Shown: one piece after another, positions 41,876-49,968 of the stretch
Position numbering within the stretch: the first letter of the stretch is position 1
How the letters are laid out: each line of letters begins with the position of its first letter
Assembly (NCBI GenBank): GCA_963599445.1
Contig: CAVBWZ010000005.1
Span: forward strand, 91,398-155,397
Reading direction: 5' to 3'
DNA: 64,000 nt
Origin: UBA9732 sp963599445
GTDB taxonomy: Bacteria > Spirochaetota > Spirochaetia > Sphaerochaetales > Sphaerochaetaceae
Position numbers and translations under genes: made by a program
The notes under the pieces: model-generated
Told to the model about the DNA's origin: nothing
Database searches by the model: none
Seen by the model: only the letters and a program-made list of their open reading frames with translations

Positions 41876-42733
41876 TTAATTAAATTTTGCAGGAGGAGAA
41901 ATCACATCCAACATTTTAGAAATATCATCTATGGATGTAGGTTCAAGAATACCTATGGGTTTGATATCTTTATATGACAAGATAACAGGTTTCTTCTGTT
42001 TGCTTTTAAAGCTTTCAGGGTTATCAGAAAAATTCAAACAATCAAGTTTCAAAGCTTTGCCAAAATCAGACAACCCATACCTTGTCTCGTTCGTATTTGA
42101 AAACTGCTCAAACAAACCATAGTTATAGAGGACGGAAACCATTGTATTGCATTTAACAACAGATTCAAGAGGGAACTACCCAACGAATAACAATTCGTCT
42201 ACAGTACAAATGAGTAAGAACTTAGATAATTTAAAGTATAATTGTTCGTTTAAATCGGTAAGTAAGAAACATCTAGTAAGAGAAGAATAAAAATCAACCT
42301 TAGTGTCATCGTCTATCTCATCTATAAGGTGAATCAACTTTTTTGTGAATTCCTTGTATTTTTTGTTCGAATCATTGAATTTTGAAGCCAGTTTTACCTG
42401 CTCGGAGTAATCGTGGAACGTTCCAAACAGAAATCTCTTCATCTTATCCCAAAACAACAAGGTTGGGATATTGAATATCAAATTCCTAACATCAACCAAA
42501 GACTTTGCCCCGGCAACGGGATCGGAACAAACTATCATACCAATAAGATCCCAAAAGGAATCTCCTGCGTAGTCCCTTAAATCCTTATTTTTCAGAATAC
42601 TTTCCATTGCTTCAACTTGCCTATTTAACATTTCAACCTCATTGCTCCATACATCTTGCCCTATTGTAACATACAGGAAAAAACAGAATGATGTTCTTTG
42701 AGAGAAGTAAGTAGAGACCCTATACTCATACAT
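41876..42733 (-). pseudogene. Hypothetical protein gene interrupted by in-frame TAG
   Basis: Two consecutive frames (42176-42733 and 41876-42142) lie in the same phase, separated only by a TAG at 42176-42178. Reading through gives one continuous 285-residue protein: DELLFVG-stop-FPLESVVKCNT, followed by MVSVLYNYGLFEQFSNTNETRYGLSDFGKAL, a winged-helix-like C-terminus. No frameshift is involved. The family is unknown to me. AT-rich codon use suggests transfer. It may be a nonsense mutant, a sequencing or population variant, or a readthrough gene. Confidence 0.65.
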
Positions 42734-42769
42734 GGATTCCAACAGGAATTCTGGGAAAATTCAAATAGG

Positions 42770-42985
42770 TTACTCTTGCTCGAATGAAAGGAGATTTTCA
42801 ACGAAGAGACCTAAAGCCCTCGCCAGCAGCAACAAGGTTCTATCCCTGCAGTCTTCAAGATTCTTTTTGCAGGAAGCTATATTCTGAAGAGTGGTCGAAG
42901 AGAACCCTCCTTTCCTCGAAAGCTTGTATACCGAGTATCCCTCCTCGCATATAAAATCTATAAATGTTATACTGGAAACCTGTCG
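42770..42985 (-). pseudogene. XRE-type HTH gene remnant without a start codon
   Basis: The minus-strand frame opens after a TAG and reads about 71 residues: SITFIDFICEEGYSVYKLSRKGGFSS, TTLQNIASCKKNLEDCRDR, then TLLLLARALGLFVENLLSFEQE to a TAA. This is a plausible small Cro-like regulator, but no ATG, GTG or TTG lies in the open part before the conserved region. A palindrome-like CCTGTCG-CTATA-CCGATAGG at about 42980-43000 could be its old operator. Probably a decayed gene. Confidence 0.55.
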
Positions 42986-43043
42986 CTATACCGATAGGTT
43001 TTCGATGCTATGAATCTACCAATTCAACATTGATATCAATTTC

Positions 43044-44141
43044 TCATCTATTCAGAACCACCACGCTCTCCGTATGGGCCGTCTGAGGATAGAAATCGAA
43101 CAGTTTGATGGAATTTGGGTGGTAGCCAAGTTCAATAAGCCTAAGCACATCTCTGTGAAGAGTTGGAGTATAGCAGGAGACGTAGATGATGCGGGAAGGG
43201 TTCCATGAAGCAATCATAGTAGGGACCTCCTTGGCAAGACCCACACGAGAAGGGTCTACAATCACTGTGTCCACACCCCGTCTTTGAGGATTCCATTTCT
43301 CTACAGGAGATGTGAAGAACGATGTCTTTGAAAGATGCCTTTTGGCAAGGTCAAGACAATGCTTGTTCATCTCCACCGCAGTAACTTCGTACTTGTCCTC
43401 AAGGTAGGCGCTGAACGTACCAACGCCACTGTAGAGATCCATCACCCTACTACCTTGGACGTTCGCCATCACATAGTCGATCAAAAGCGGAAGCAGTCTC
43501 AAATTGGACTGGAAGAACACGGAATTTGAAACGGGAAGCCTGTGGCCGTTTATCGTAATCCACCCAATTCCGTTGCCGTACAGAACCCCCGCGTCGGTGG
43601 TGATGCACGGAAGCTCCATATCCTTGAGCTCCCATGCATTAAGACGCGGCGGTTCCTTTATAAACCCATTGAGAGCACCGTCTGCAATTATGCAACTCTC
43701 TATGCAAACGGTTGAGTTGGATCTCTCTGCGCAGAATCCAAGTCTTGCCTTGCCGTTGTTTATACGATACTGAAAGCGAGCGCGACTGCGGTAATGGAAC
43801 TCATTTGGGCATTTCACCGTCTCAAGGAACTCCAAACCCCCGCAGTCTGAAAACAGCTTTCGCTGAAGCTCTTCCTTTGCCCTGACCTGGGCCTCGTACT
43901 CAAGCTCAATCCAAGGACAGCCACCGCATTCGCGGCTGTACGGACAAGGAGAAACTCGCCTGTAGACGCTTCTCTCTACAATATCCAAAGGCACAGCGGT
44001 GCAGTAGTCCTTCTTCTCCTCCGTTATGCGGACCCGCGCCACTTCTCCGGGGAACAAACCATCGAGGAAAACAACTCTGCCATCATCAAGGCGGCCTACG
44101 GTGCGGCCGCCCTGAACGAACTCACCTGCCTTGACAATCAT
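43044..44141 (-). CDS. TRAM-domain SAM-dependent RNA methyltransferase (RlmD/RumA-like)
   Basis: A 365-residue class I RNA uridine-C5 methyltransferase: N-terminal TRAM (GEFVQGGRTVGRLDDGRVVFLDGLFPGEVARV), Cys cluster CPYSRECGGCPWIELEY for a [4Fe-4S] site, the SAM loop MDLYSGVGTFSAYL (about 245), VDPSRVGLAKEVP and the catalytic VSCYTPTLHRDV. Family members make m5U in 23S rRNA or tRNA. Which site is methylated here cannot be told. It is 10 bp downstream of pepF. Confidence 0.87.
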   Translation of the reverse strand: MIVKAGEFVQGGRTVGRLDDGRVVFLDGLFPGEVARVRITEEKKDYCTAVPLDIVERSVYRRVSPCPYSRECGGCPWIELEYEAQVRAKEELQRKLFSDCGGLEFLETVKCPNEFHYRSRARFQYRINNGKARLGFCAERSNSTVCIESCIIADGALNGFIKEPPRLNAWELKDMELPCITTDAGVLYGNGIGWITINGHRLPVSNSVFFQSNLRLLPLLIDYVMANVQGSRVMDLYSGVGTFSAYLEDKYEVTAVEMNKHCLDLAKRHLSKTSFFTSPVEKWNPQRRGVDTVIVDPSRVGLAKEVPTMIASWNPSRIIYVSCYTPTLHRDVLRLIELGYHPNSIKLFDFYPQTAHTESVVVLNR

Positions 44142-44151
44142 GAAAGTGCAC

Positions 44152-46059
44152 TCACCTCTTCTGGGTCATCTCTTCAAGCTGTTTGACGTAGGAGGCGATT
44201 ATGTCCATACCCTCTTGCCAGAACGCAGGATCCTCAAGGTCTATGCCGGCTGTGAGAGCCACATCCTTGGCTGGAAGCTGACCTGTGAGGGACAGCAGCT
44301 CATTGTACTTCTCATAGAAAGGTCTCTCGCCACCACACTTTGAAGTTTCACTGGAAGCTTCACCTACATTGGAAGCCGAACCCGAACCACAGCAACATCC
44401 ACACTTCGAAGCCTCTCTTGAAGACAAAGCCCCACCGGCACCGGAAGCTGAAGAAGCTCCAGCTCCCTCGCTTCTATGATAAAGCCCAAGGGCGAACAGC
44501 TGTCCAAACGCATACGGATAGTTGTAGAAAGAGAAGCCCGTGCTGTAGTAGTGGCCCTTGACCGCCCACATGTATGGATGAAGCAGGTTCTCGTCAAGAC
44601 CATCGCCGTACGTCTTCTTCTGACAGTCGATCATTATCTCGCACAGCTCGTCAGGCATGAGCTCGCCGTCCTTGCGGCGCTCAAAGAGCTCACGTTCGAA
44701 ATAGAAACGGCAAAGGATGTCAACGCACACCTGGCAAGCACCCTGTACGAACTGCTCAATGATTGCAAGCTTCTCGTCGCCTGACGCCTGCTCCACAGCG
44801 CCCTTGAACACTATGAACTCACTGAAGATCGAAGCTGTCTCGGCAAGCGTCATTGGATATGAAGCAAGCATGGAAGGTTTCGTGCTCACAATGTGGTCGT
44901 GCCATGCGTGCCCAAGCTCATGGGCGAATGTGGAGACACCATCGTATGTGCCGTCGAAGTTGGCGAACACCCGGCTCTCCTTGATCTTTGGCATGTATAT
45001 GTCATACGCACCGCCGGTCTTTCCTGCACGAGGAAGAGGATCTATCCAACCATGGGAGAACGCATGAGAGGCGAACTCTCCCATAGCGGGGTTGAACAGT
45101 CCATACTGCTTGACCACAAAATCGCGGGCCTCTTCCAAGGAATAGGACATATTGGCGTCGCCGACAGGGGCGAACAGGTCATAGAACGCAAGCTTGTCCA
45201 CACCAATGAGCTTGGCCTTTGTCTTGAGATAGGAACGGAACATGGGAAGGTTCCTTTCCAACGTACCAATGAGGGCGTCCAGAATCTTCTGGTTTATACG
45301 AGCCCCATGCATGGACCTCTCGATTGGACTGTTCCAATGACGGCGCTTCTCAAGCGAAAGGCAAGTACCCTTCACCCCGTTGAGAGCGTATGCGAACGAA
45401 ATCTCATGCTCCTTCCAAACCTTGAGCTCCGCCTCGTATGCCTTGCGTCTGGTCTCGCGGTCTGCACTTGTGGCAAGGGCGCGAAGCTGTATTACGGTCA
45501 AATCCTCGCCGTCCAATGAAGCGCTTACACTGGAGGAAACAGCCTCCTGAAGCCTATCGTAGCTGTCGGATCCGCTTCTCATGAGGTCTGCGGCAAGCTC
45601 CTCCATCTCCTTTGGCATCTGATGCTTCGCCTCTTCGGCAACCTCACCAAGAACAAACGCATACTCTGGATGCTCAGCACAGTACGAATCCACCTCAGAG
45701 CCATGCGAAGCTACATATTCCGTGAAAAGCGTACTGCACACAGCATTGTCCATTGAAAGCTCCTCTACCTTGTTGAGGGCGTTCACTGCGGCCTTGTCGG
45801 TCGTGTTGGTGGACACCTGGCAATATGCATACGAAGAAAGCGTCTCAGAAAGGTCTCCTATCTCGTTCATTGCATCGATCAGGCTGGCAAGCGAAGCCCC
45901 ATGTCCAGAACCTCCGCAGCCACAGCCGCACGAACAACCACCCTCAAGGCTCTTTCTGAACGAATCCAAAAGCCCTTTGAGCTTTGCAAGATCCGCATCG
46001 AACTCCGGCGAATCCACTGCCGGATATATTGGGGTCAAATCCCATCTCTTCTCTTCCAT
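44152..46059 (-). CDS. pepF: M3-family oligoendopeptidase (PepF-like) with Cys-rich insertions
   Basis: A 635-residue zinc oligopeptidase. HELGHAWHDHI (about 388) gives HExxH, and TLAETASIFSEF the third ligand. It is longer than usual because of two low-complexity insertions: Gly/Cys-rich GGCSCGCGCGGSGHG near residues 40-54, and a 50-residue Ala/Ser/Gly block with KCGCCCGSG and SKCGG near 530-579. The rest follows PepF closely. The insertions may bind metal or be structural; they are not typical. ATG 46059 has GGAGG upstream. Confidence 0.9.
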   Translation of the reverse strand: MEEKRWDLTPIYPAVDSPEFDADLAKLKGLLDSFRKSLEGGCSCGCGCGGSGHGASLASLIDAMNEIGDLSETLSSYAYCQVSTNTTDKAAVNALNKVEELSMDNAVCSTLFTEYVASHGSEVDSYCAEHPEYAFVLGEVAEEAKHQMPKEMEELAADLMRSGSDSYDRLQEAVSSSVSASLDGEDLTVIQLRALATSADRETRRKAYEAELKVWKEHEISFAYALNGVKGTCLSLEKRRHWNSPIERSMHGARINQKILDALIGTLERNLPMFRSYLKTKAKLIGVDKLAFYDLFAPVGDANMSYSLEEARDFVVKQYGLFNPAMGEFASHAFSHGWIDPLPRAGKTGGAYDIYMPKIKESRVFANFDGTYDGVSTFAHELGHAWHDHIVSTKPSMLASYPMTLAETASIFSEFIVFKGAVEQASGDEKLAIIEQFVQGACQVCVDILCRFYFERELFERRKDGELMPDELCEIMIDCQKKTYGDGLDENLLHPYMWAVKGHYYSTGFSFYNYPYAFGQLFALGLYHRSEGAGASSASGAGGALSSREASKCGCCCGSGSASNVGEASSETSKCGGERPFYEKYNELLSLTGQLPAKDVALTAGIDLEDPAFWQEGMDIIASYVKQLEEMTQKR

Positions 46060-46153
46060 GAAATCCTCCACTCGCCACGAAGTCCAATATCAACAAAGAC
46101 CGATGTCTCTGAATCCCTCACCACGCAGCATACACATCGAAACCGATATAAAA

Positions 46154-47512
46154 TCAAACATCAAGCCCAAACTCGGCTATCTTGTTTATGAGGGTACGCC
46201 TCGTTATCCCAAGCTCGTCCGCCGCCTTGGTGCGGTTCCCCTCCCAACGACGCAGAGCCCTCTCGATGGCCTGTTTCTCAATATCCTTCAACGAAACAGC
46301 CTCATCTCCAAGCATCAGGCCACCATCAAAGCCCCCACTTCCACCCAACGAAGGCTCAAGTTCATTGGCCCTCAGATCCAACTCATCCTCGCCGATTATA
46401 CTGCCATCTGTGAATATGGCGGCCCTCTCCAGTATGTTTTCAAGCTCCCTTATGTTTCCATGGAACCCGTATTCCTTGAGCTTCTCCATGGCCTCAGGAG
46501 TGAGCCCCGTGAACTGACGCCCCATGCGGACATTGAGCTTTCGAAGTATCCACGAAACCAAAAGAGGTATGTCCTCCTTGCGTTCCCTTAGAGGTGGAAC
46601 ATGTATGCGCACCACATTGAGCCTGTAGAACAGATCCTCCCTGAACGACCCTTCGCGCACCATGTCCTCGAGGTTGCGGTTTGTGGCGCACACTATGCGT
46701 GCGTTTATCGGAATTGGCTGAGTGCCGCCAAGCCTTGTTATCGTGCGCTCCTGAAGAACACGCAGAATCTTGACCTGCAGCGAAGACGGCATCTCCCCTA
46801 TCTCGTCCAGAAACAGTGTGCCGCCGCTTGCAAGCTCGAACATGCCGGTCTTACGCGACACAGCGCCGGTGAAAGCCCCCTTTTCATAGCCAAAGAGCTC
46901 GCTTTCAAGAAGGTTCTCAGGCACACCTCCAATGTTTATGGCAACGAACGGCCCTTCAGACAAAGGACTCTGCTCGTGGATGGTACGCGCTATCACTTCC
47001 TTTCCAGTACCGCTTTCGCCAGTAACAAGGACACTTGAATTCGTCAAAGCAATCCTTGAAATCATGCTCTTTATGCGCTGGATCTGAACGCTCTCGCCAA
47101 TGAAGGCATGGTCCTGAGGAAGGCGCTCCTCCGTCTCCTGGATGTTTCTGAAGTTCTGGGCCTCCACAAGCCTCTTAAGCTTTATGACGACTTCCTCAGG
47201 GTTGAAAGGCTTCACCATGTAGTCCTGAGCGCCATGCTTGAGGGCCTCTACGGCATCTGATATCTCACCATGGGCGCTGACCATCACTATTGGCATTCTG
47301 AACCCTTCCTGCCGTATCCAACGTATGAGTTCAAGACCGTCCATGCCCGGCATACGAAGGTCTATGAGGCATCCGTCGAACGGCTTCTGGCTGAGCAGTC
47401 TCTGGGCCGAATATGCATTCTCGGCACCCTCGCCCTCAATGCCATCGGTCTTGAGGTATCGGACCATCAGGTCCCTTATGTTGGTCTCGTCGTCCACGAT
47501 GAGAATGTTCAT
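46154..47512 (-). CDS. NtrC-type sigma-54 response regulator
   Basis: A 452-residue activator: receiver domain (IVDDETN, phosphoacceptor Asp in CLIDLRMPG, Lys in MVKPF), a sigma-54 AAA+ domain (Walker A GESGTGKEV, the GAFTGA loop, Walker B LFLDEIGEMP) and a Fis-type helix-turn-helix (NRTKAADELGITRRTLINKIAEFG). It activates sigma-54 promoters when phosphorylated by the kinase encoded just upstream. The gene start overlaps the kinase stop; ATG 47512 has GAGGTG. Confidence 0.92.
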   Translation of the reverse strand: MNILIVDDETNIRDLMVRYLKTDGIEGEGAENAYSAQRLLSQKPFDGCLIDLRMPGMDGLELIRWIRQEGFRMPIVMVSAHGEISDAVEALKHGAQDYMVKPFNPEEVVIKLKRLVEAQNFRNIQETEERLPQDHAFIGESVQIQRIKSMISRIALTNSSVLVTGESGTGKEVIARTIHEQSPLSEGPFVAINIGGVPENLLESELFGYEKGAFTGAVSRKTGMFELASGGTLFLDEIGEMPSSLQVKILRVLQERTITRLGGTQPIPINARIVCATNRNLEDMVREGSFREDLFYRLNVVRIHVPPLRERKEDIPLLVSWILRKLNVRMGRQFTGLTPEAMEKLKEYGFHGNIRELENILERAAIFTDGSIIGEDELDLRANELEPSLGGSGGFDGGLMLGDEAVSLKDIEKQAIERALRRWEGNRTKAADELGITRRTLINKIAEFGLDV

Positions 47513-48879
47513 GCATGCACCTCGTTTTGTTTCAAGCATGGGAGCACGACTTCCGCCACCGTGCCGCCACCGTCCCTGTCGTATAGCTTGAGCGTGCCGC
47601 CAACGGCATCCACGAACTCACGCGAAATGGAAAGCCCAATGCCCGACCCATATATCTTGGTGGTGAAGAACGGGTCGAATATCTTGTCCTTCGTCTCCTT
47701 GGGAAGGCCGTCCCCGCGGTCCATCACCTTGACCACCACGGTGTCCCTTCGCCCCCTGCGGATCTCCACGCACACCTGAGGGTCCCGCTCCTTCGTGCTC
47801 TCCGTTGCGTTCTTTATAAGGTTTTCGAAGACCGATCTCGCCCTGTCCTCGTCAAAATACACGTAAACTCCATTTCCAAGCCCGATATTGTCGCCAACGG
47901 CAACCTCTATGGGCGTCGCGAACAATCCTGCTATGTTGGATATGAACCCAACGAGCTCTATATCCACAGGATTCCCGACTGGGTTCTTGAGGAAGTCGCT
48001 TACCTTGTTGGTGAGGTTCGTAAGACGCTGTATCTCGCTGTCCATCACTCTAAGGTCATCGTGGTATTCAGGAGGAAGAAGCTTCTTCAAAAGCGCACTT
48101 TGGATGGTCATTGCACTGAGCGGATTCTTTATCTCATGCGTAAGCGTGCGCGCCGCAGCTCCAAGCTTCGCAAGCCCCTCGTTCTTCTGAAGCTCTATGC
48201 GATAGCGCCTGTTGGTGCTGTACATATTGAGAATGAGTGCAAAAAACAACGTGATGAGTACGATTGAAGCTATCGTTATGATGTTGACCCATCTTACACT
48301 GGAGTAGTACGAACTGCCATCGAAGCGCACATAGATTATCTCAGGGAAATCATATGGAATCTTGACCGTCCCGTCCTGGGATATGCTTATGCTTCCAGTC
48401 TCCAAAGCCACGTTCAGACGAGAGAGTCTGAAATACTCTATCTCCTTCGTTTCGTCGTCCATGAGATAGATGCCCAACGTGGAGTCCTGGTTGCGTTGAC
48501 GCGCCCTTACAAGCTTTGACAAAGGGATCGTGGACGGGGCATCTCCAAGCTTGGTGTACACCTGCCCGTTGGAGGAATAGATCCCAATGCCGGACACGCC
48601 CTCGTCCTGCATGGCCGCCATGGCCTTGGATGTGCCGTCGGCAAGTGCAAGGTATATCGAGTTGAACGATGTCTCGGATTCGAACTTCATCTCAAGGGTA
48701 AGCTTTTCAAGGAAGCTCCCATGAAGGACGAACACCAACGACATGAGCATTATATAGACTATGGCAAGACCTGCAAGCACGAACGGACGCTCCTTCCCTT
48801 CAAGGATCTTCCATTTGCGTTTTATCGTCTGCTGCGTCTTCTCGAACGGTATGCCCTTCATATGTTGGATTATATCCAT
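47509..48879 (-). CDS. Membrane sensor histidine kinase, partner of NtrC-type regulator
   Basis: About 456 residues: a membrane helix near residue 35, a periplasmic sensor of about 150 residues, a second helix (VNIITIASIVLITLFFALIL), a short linker and the catalytic core. H-box LTHEIKNPLSAMT, N-box NLIKNATES, G-boxes DRGDGLP and GSGIGLSISREFVD. No HAMP is clear. ATG 48879 with AAAGG is preferred. The frame up to 49041 runs through the intergenic repeat tract. It overlaps the regulator by ATGA. The signal sensed is unknown. Confidence 0.9.
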   Translation of the reverse strand: MDIIQHMKGIPFEKTQQTIKRKWKILEGKERPFVLAGLAIVYIMLMSLVFVLHGSFLEKLTLEMKFESETSFNSIYLALADGTSKAMAAMQDEGVSGIGIYSSNGQVYTKLGDAPSTIPLSKLVRARQRNQDSTLGIYLMDDETKEIEYFRLSRLNVALETGSISISQDGTVKIPYDFPEIIYVRFDGSSYYSSVRWVNIITIASIVLITLFFALILNMYSTNRRYRIELQKNEGLAKLGAAARTLTHEIKNPLSAMTIQSALLKKLLPPEYHDDLRVMDSEIQRLTNLTNKVSDFLKNPVGNPVDIELVGFISNIAGLFATPIEVAVGDNIGLGNGVYVYFDEDRARSVFENLIKNATESTKERDPQVCVEIRRGRRDTVVVKVMDRGDGLPKETKDKIFDPFFTTKIYGSGIGLSISREFVDAVGGTLKLYDRDGGGTVAEVVLPCLKQNEVHA

Positions 48880-48920
48880 AAACCTTTTGAGTCTCAACCA
48901 AATCCGGATGTGTTTCGTGC

Positions 48921-48956
48921 GCCCAGCAAGCCCAGTGTGCCCAGCAAGCCCAGAGA
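48921..48956 (+). repeat. 9-bp phased repeat tract (four units)
   Basis: Four contiguous units GCCCAGCAA, GCCCAGTGT, GCCCAGCAA and GCCCAGAGA between the divergent kinase and hslO genes. They match the RAYT-flanking unit (RCYCACCAN) with one change per unit. Confidence 0.82.
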
Positions 48957-48999
48957 ATCCCTTGAACAAAACAAACCGTTGCACTAATCTTAAAGCACA

Positions 49000-49935
49000 A
49001 TGATAAAAAAACATATTGAAGACCAGCTTCTTGCAGAACACCTGAGCAGGATAGCTGAAGATGGCAGGCAGGTAATGTTGCTCGCTGATGGCCAGATCCG
49101 TCTTACAGGCTTAGGCGGAACCACTATGGTGAACCAGATGCGCGCAAACCACGGCCTTGGTATATTGGAGACTCTCGTTTTGGGTCAGGCCTACATAGCC
49201 GCAGGACTTATGGCGTCGTCTGTGAAAGGAAACGACAGGATTCAGCTCTCAGTAGAGTGCGGAGGCCCAATAGGCGGCGTATACGTGGAATCCTGGGCGT
49301 GCGGAGCCGTAAGAGGCTACCTCAAGAACAATCCAATACACATAGACAAACCTCTTGAAAGCGCAGACCTATCCCTTCTCTACGGGCCTGGTTTCATAAG
49401 CGTGTCCAAGATACTGGAAGGCTCCAAGACCCCATTCACAGGACAGACCATGATGCAGTACGGAGACCTTGCAAAGGACCTTGCCCTCTACTACAACGAA
49501 AGCGAACAGACACCAACCATGTTCTCACTTGGCATACACTTCGACAAGGAAGGTCGTGTGATGGGAGCCGGAGGGCTGTTCCTTCAGGCAATGCCTGGAT
49601 GCGACGAGAAGATACTGGACGAACTCCAGGCAAAGAGCGCAGGCATTCCATCAATAGCCAAAGCACTTGCAAACGGCCAGACCGTTCAGGACTACTGCAC
49701 AAACGTCTTTGCTGACTACGGCATACAGAACCTTGCAAGCGAACCCGTGGCGTTCTCATGCCCTTGCAACAGGGAGAACTTTGCAACGTTCCTTTCAAGG
49801 CTTCCATTGGAGGAGAAGAAGGCCATACTCCAAGCTGGTAAGTTCCCTTTGGAGCTCCAATGCTTCAACTGCGGTACGACATACGGCTTCGACGAAGAGG
49901 AAGTGAAGCGCATCTTCGACTCCACTGAAAAGTAA
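49000..49935 (+). CDS. hslO: Redox-regulated chaperone Hsp33
   Basis: A 311-residue Hsp33. The C-terminal redox switch has CPCN and CFNC Cys pairs that bind zinc in the reduced state and form disulfides under oxidative stress, unfolding the linker to activate holdase function. The N-terminal domain contains VMLLADGQIRLTG and the MANQ-like segment MVNQMRANHGLG. The start is weakly supported by AAAG. It is divergent from the kinase, with a 9-bp repeat tract between. Confidence 0.93.
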   Translation: MIKKHIEDQLLAEHLSRIAEDGRQVMLLADGQIRLTGLGGTTMVNQMRANHGLGILETLVLGQAYIAAGLMASSVKGNDRIQLSVECGGPIGGVYVESWACGAVRGYLKNNPIHIDKPLESADLSLLYGPGFISVSKILEGSKTPFTGQTMMQYGDLAKDLALYYNESEQTPTMFSLGIHFDKEGRVMGAGGLFLQAMPGCDEKILDELQAKSAGIPSIAKALANGQTVQDYCTNVFADYGIQNLASEPVAFSCPCNRENFATFLSRLPLEEKKAILQAGKFPLELQCFNCGTTYGFDEEEVKRIFDSTEK

Positions 49936-49968
49936 CACGAAAACAACCCGGCAACACAGGAGACATAT

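Noticed and set aside
48800..49000. Frame with a WACWAH repeat peptide
   Set aside because: It comes from the 9-bp repeat tract before hslO; low complexity without start support.
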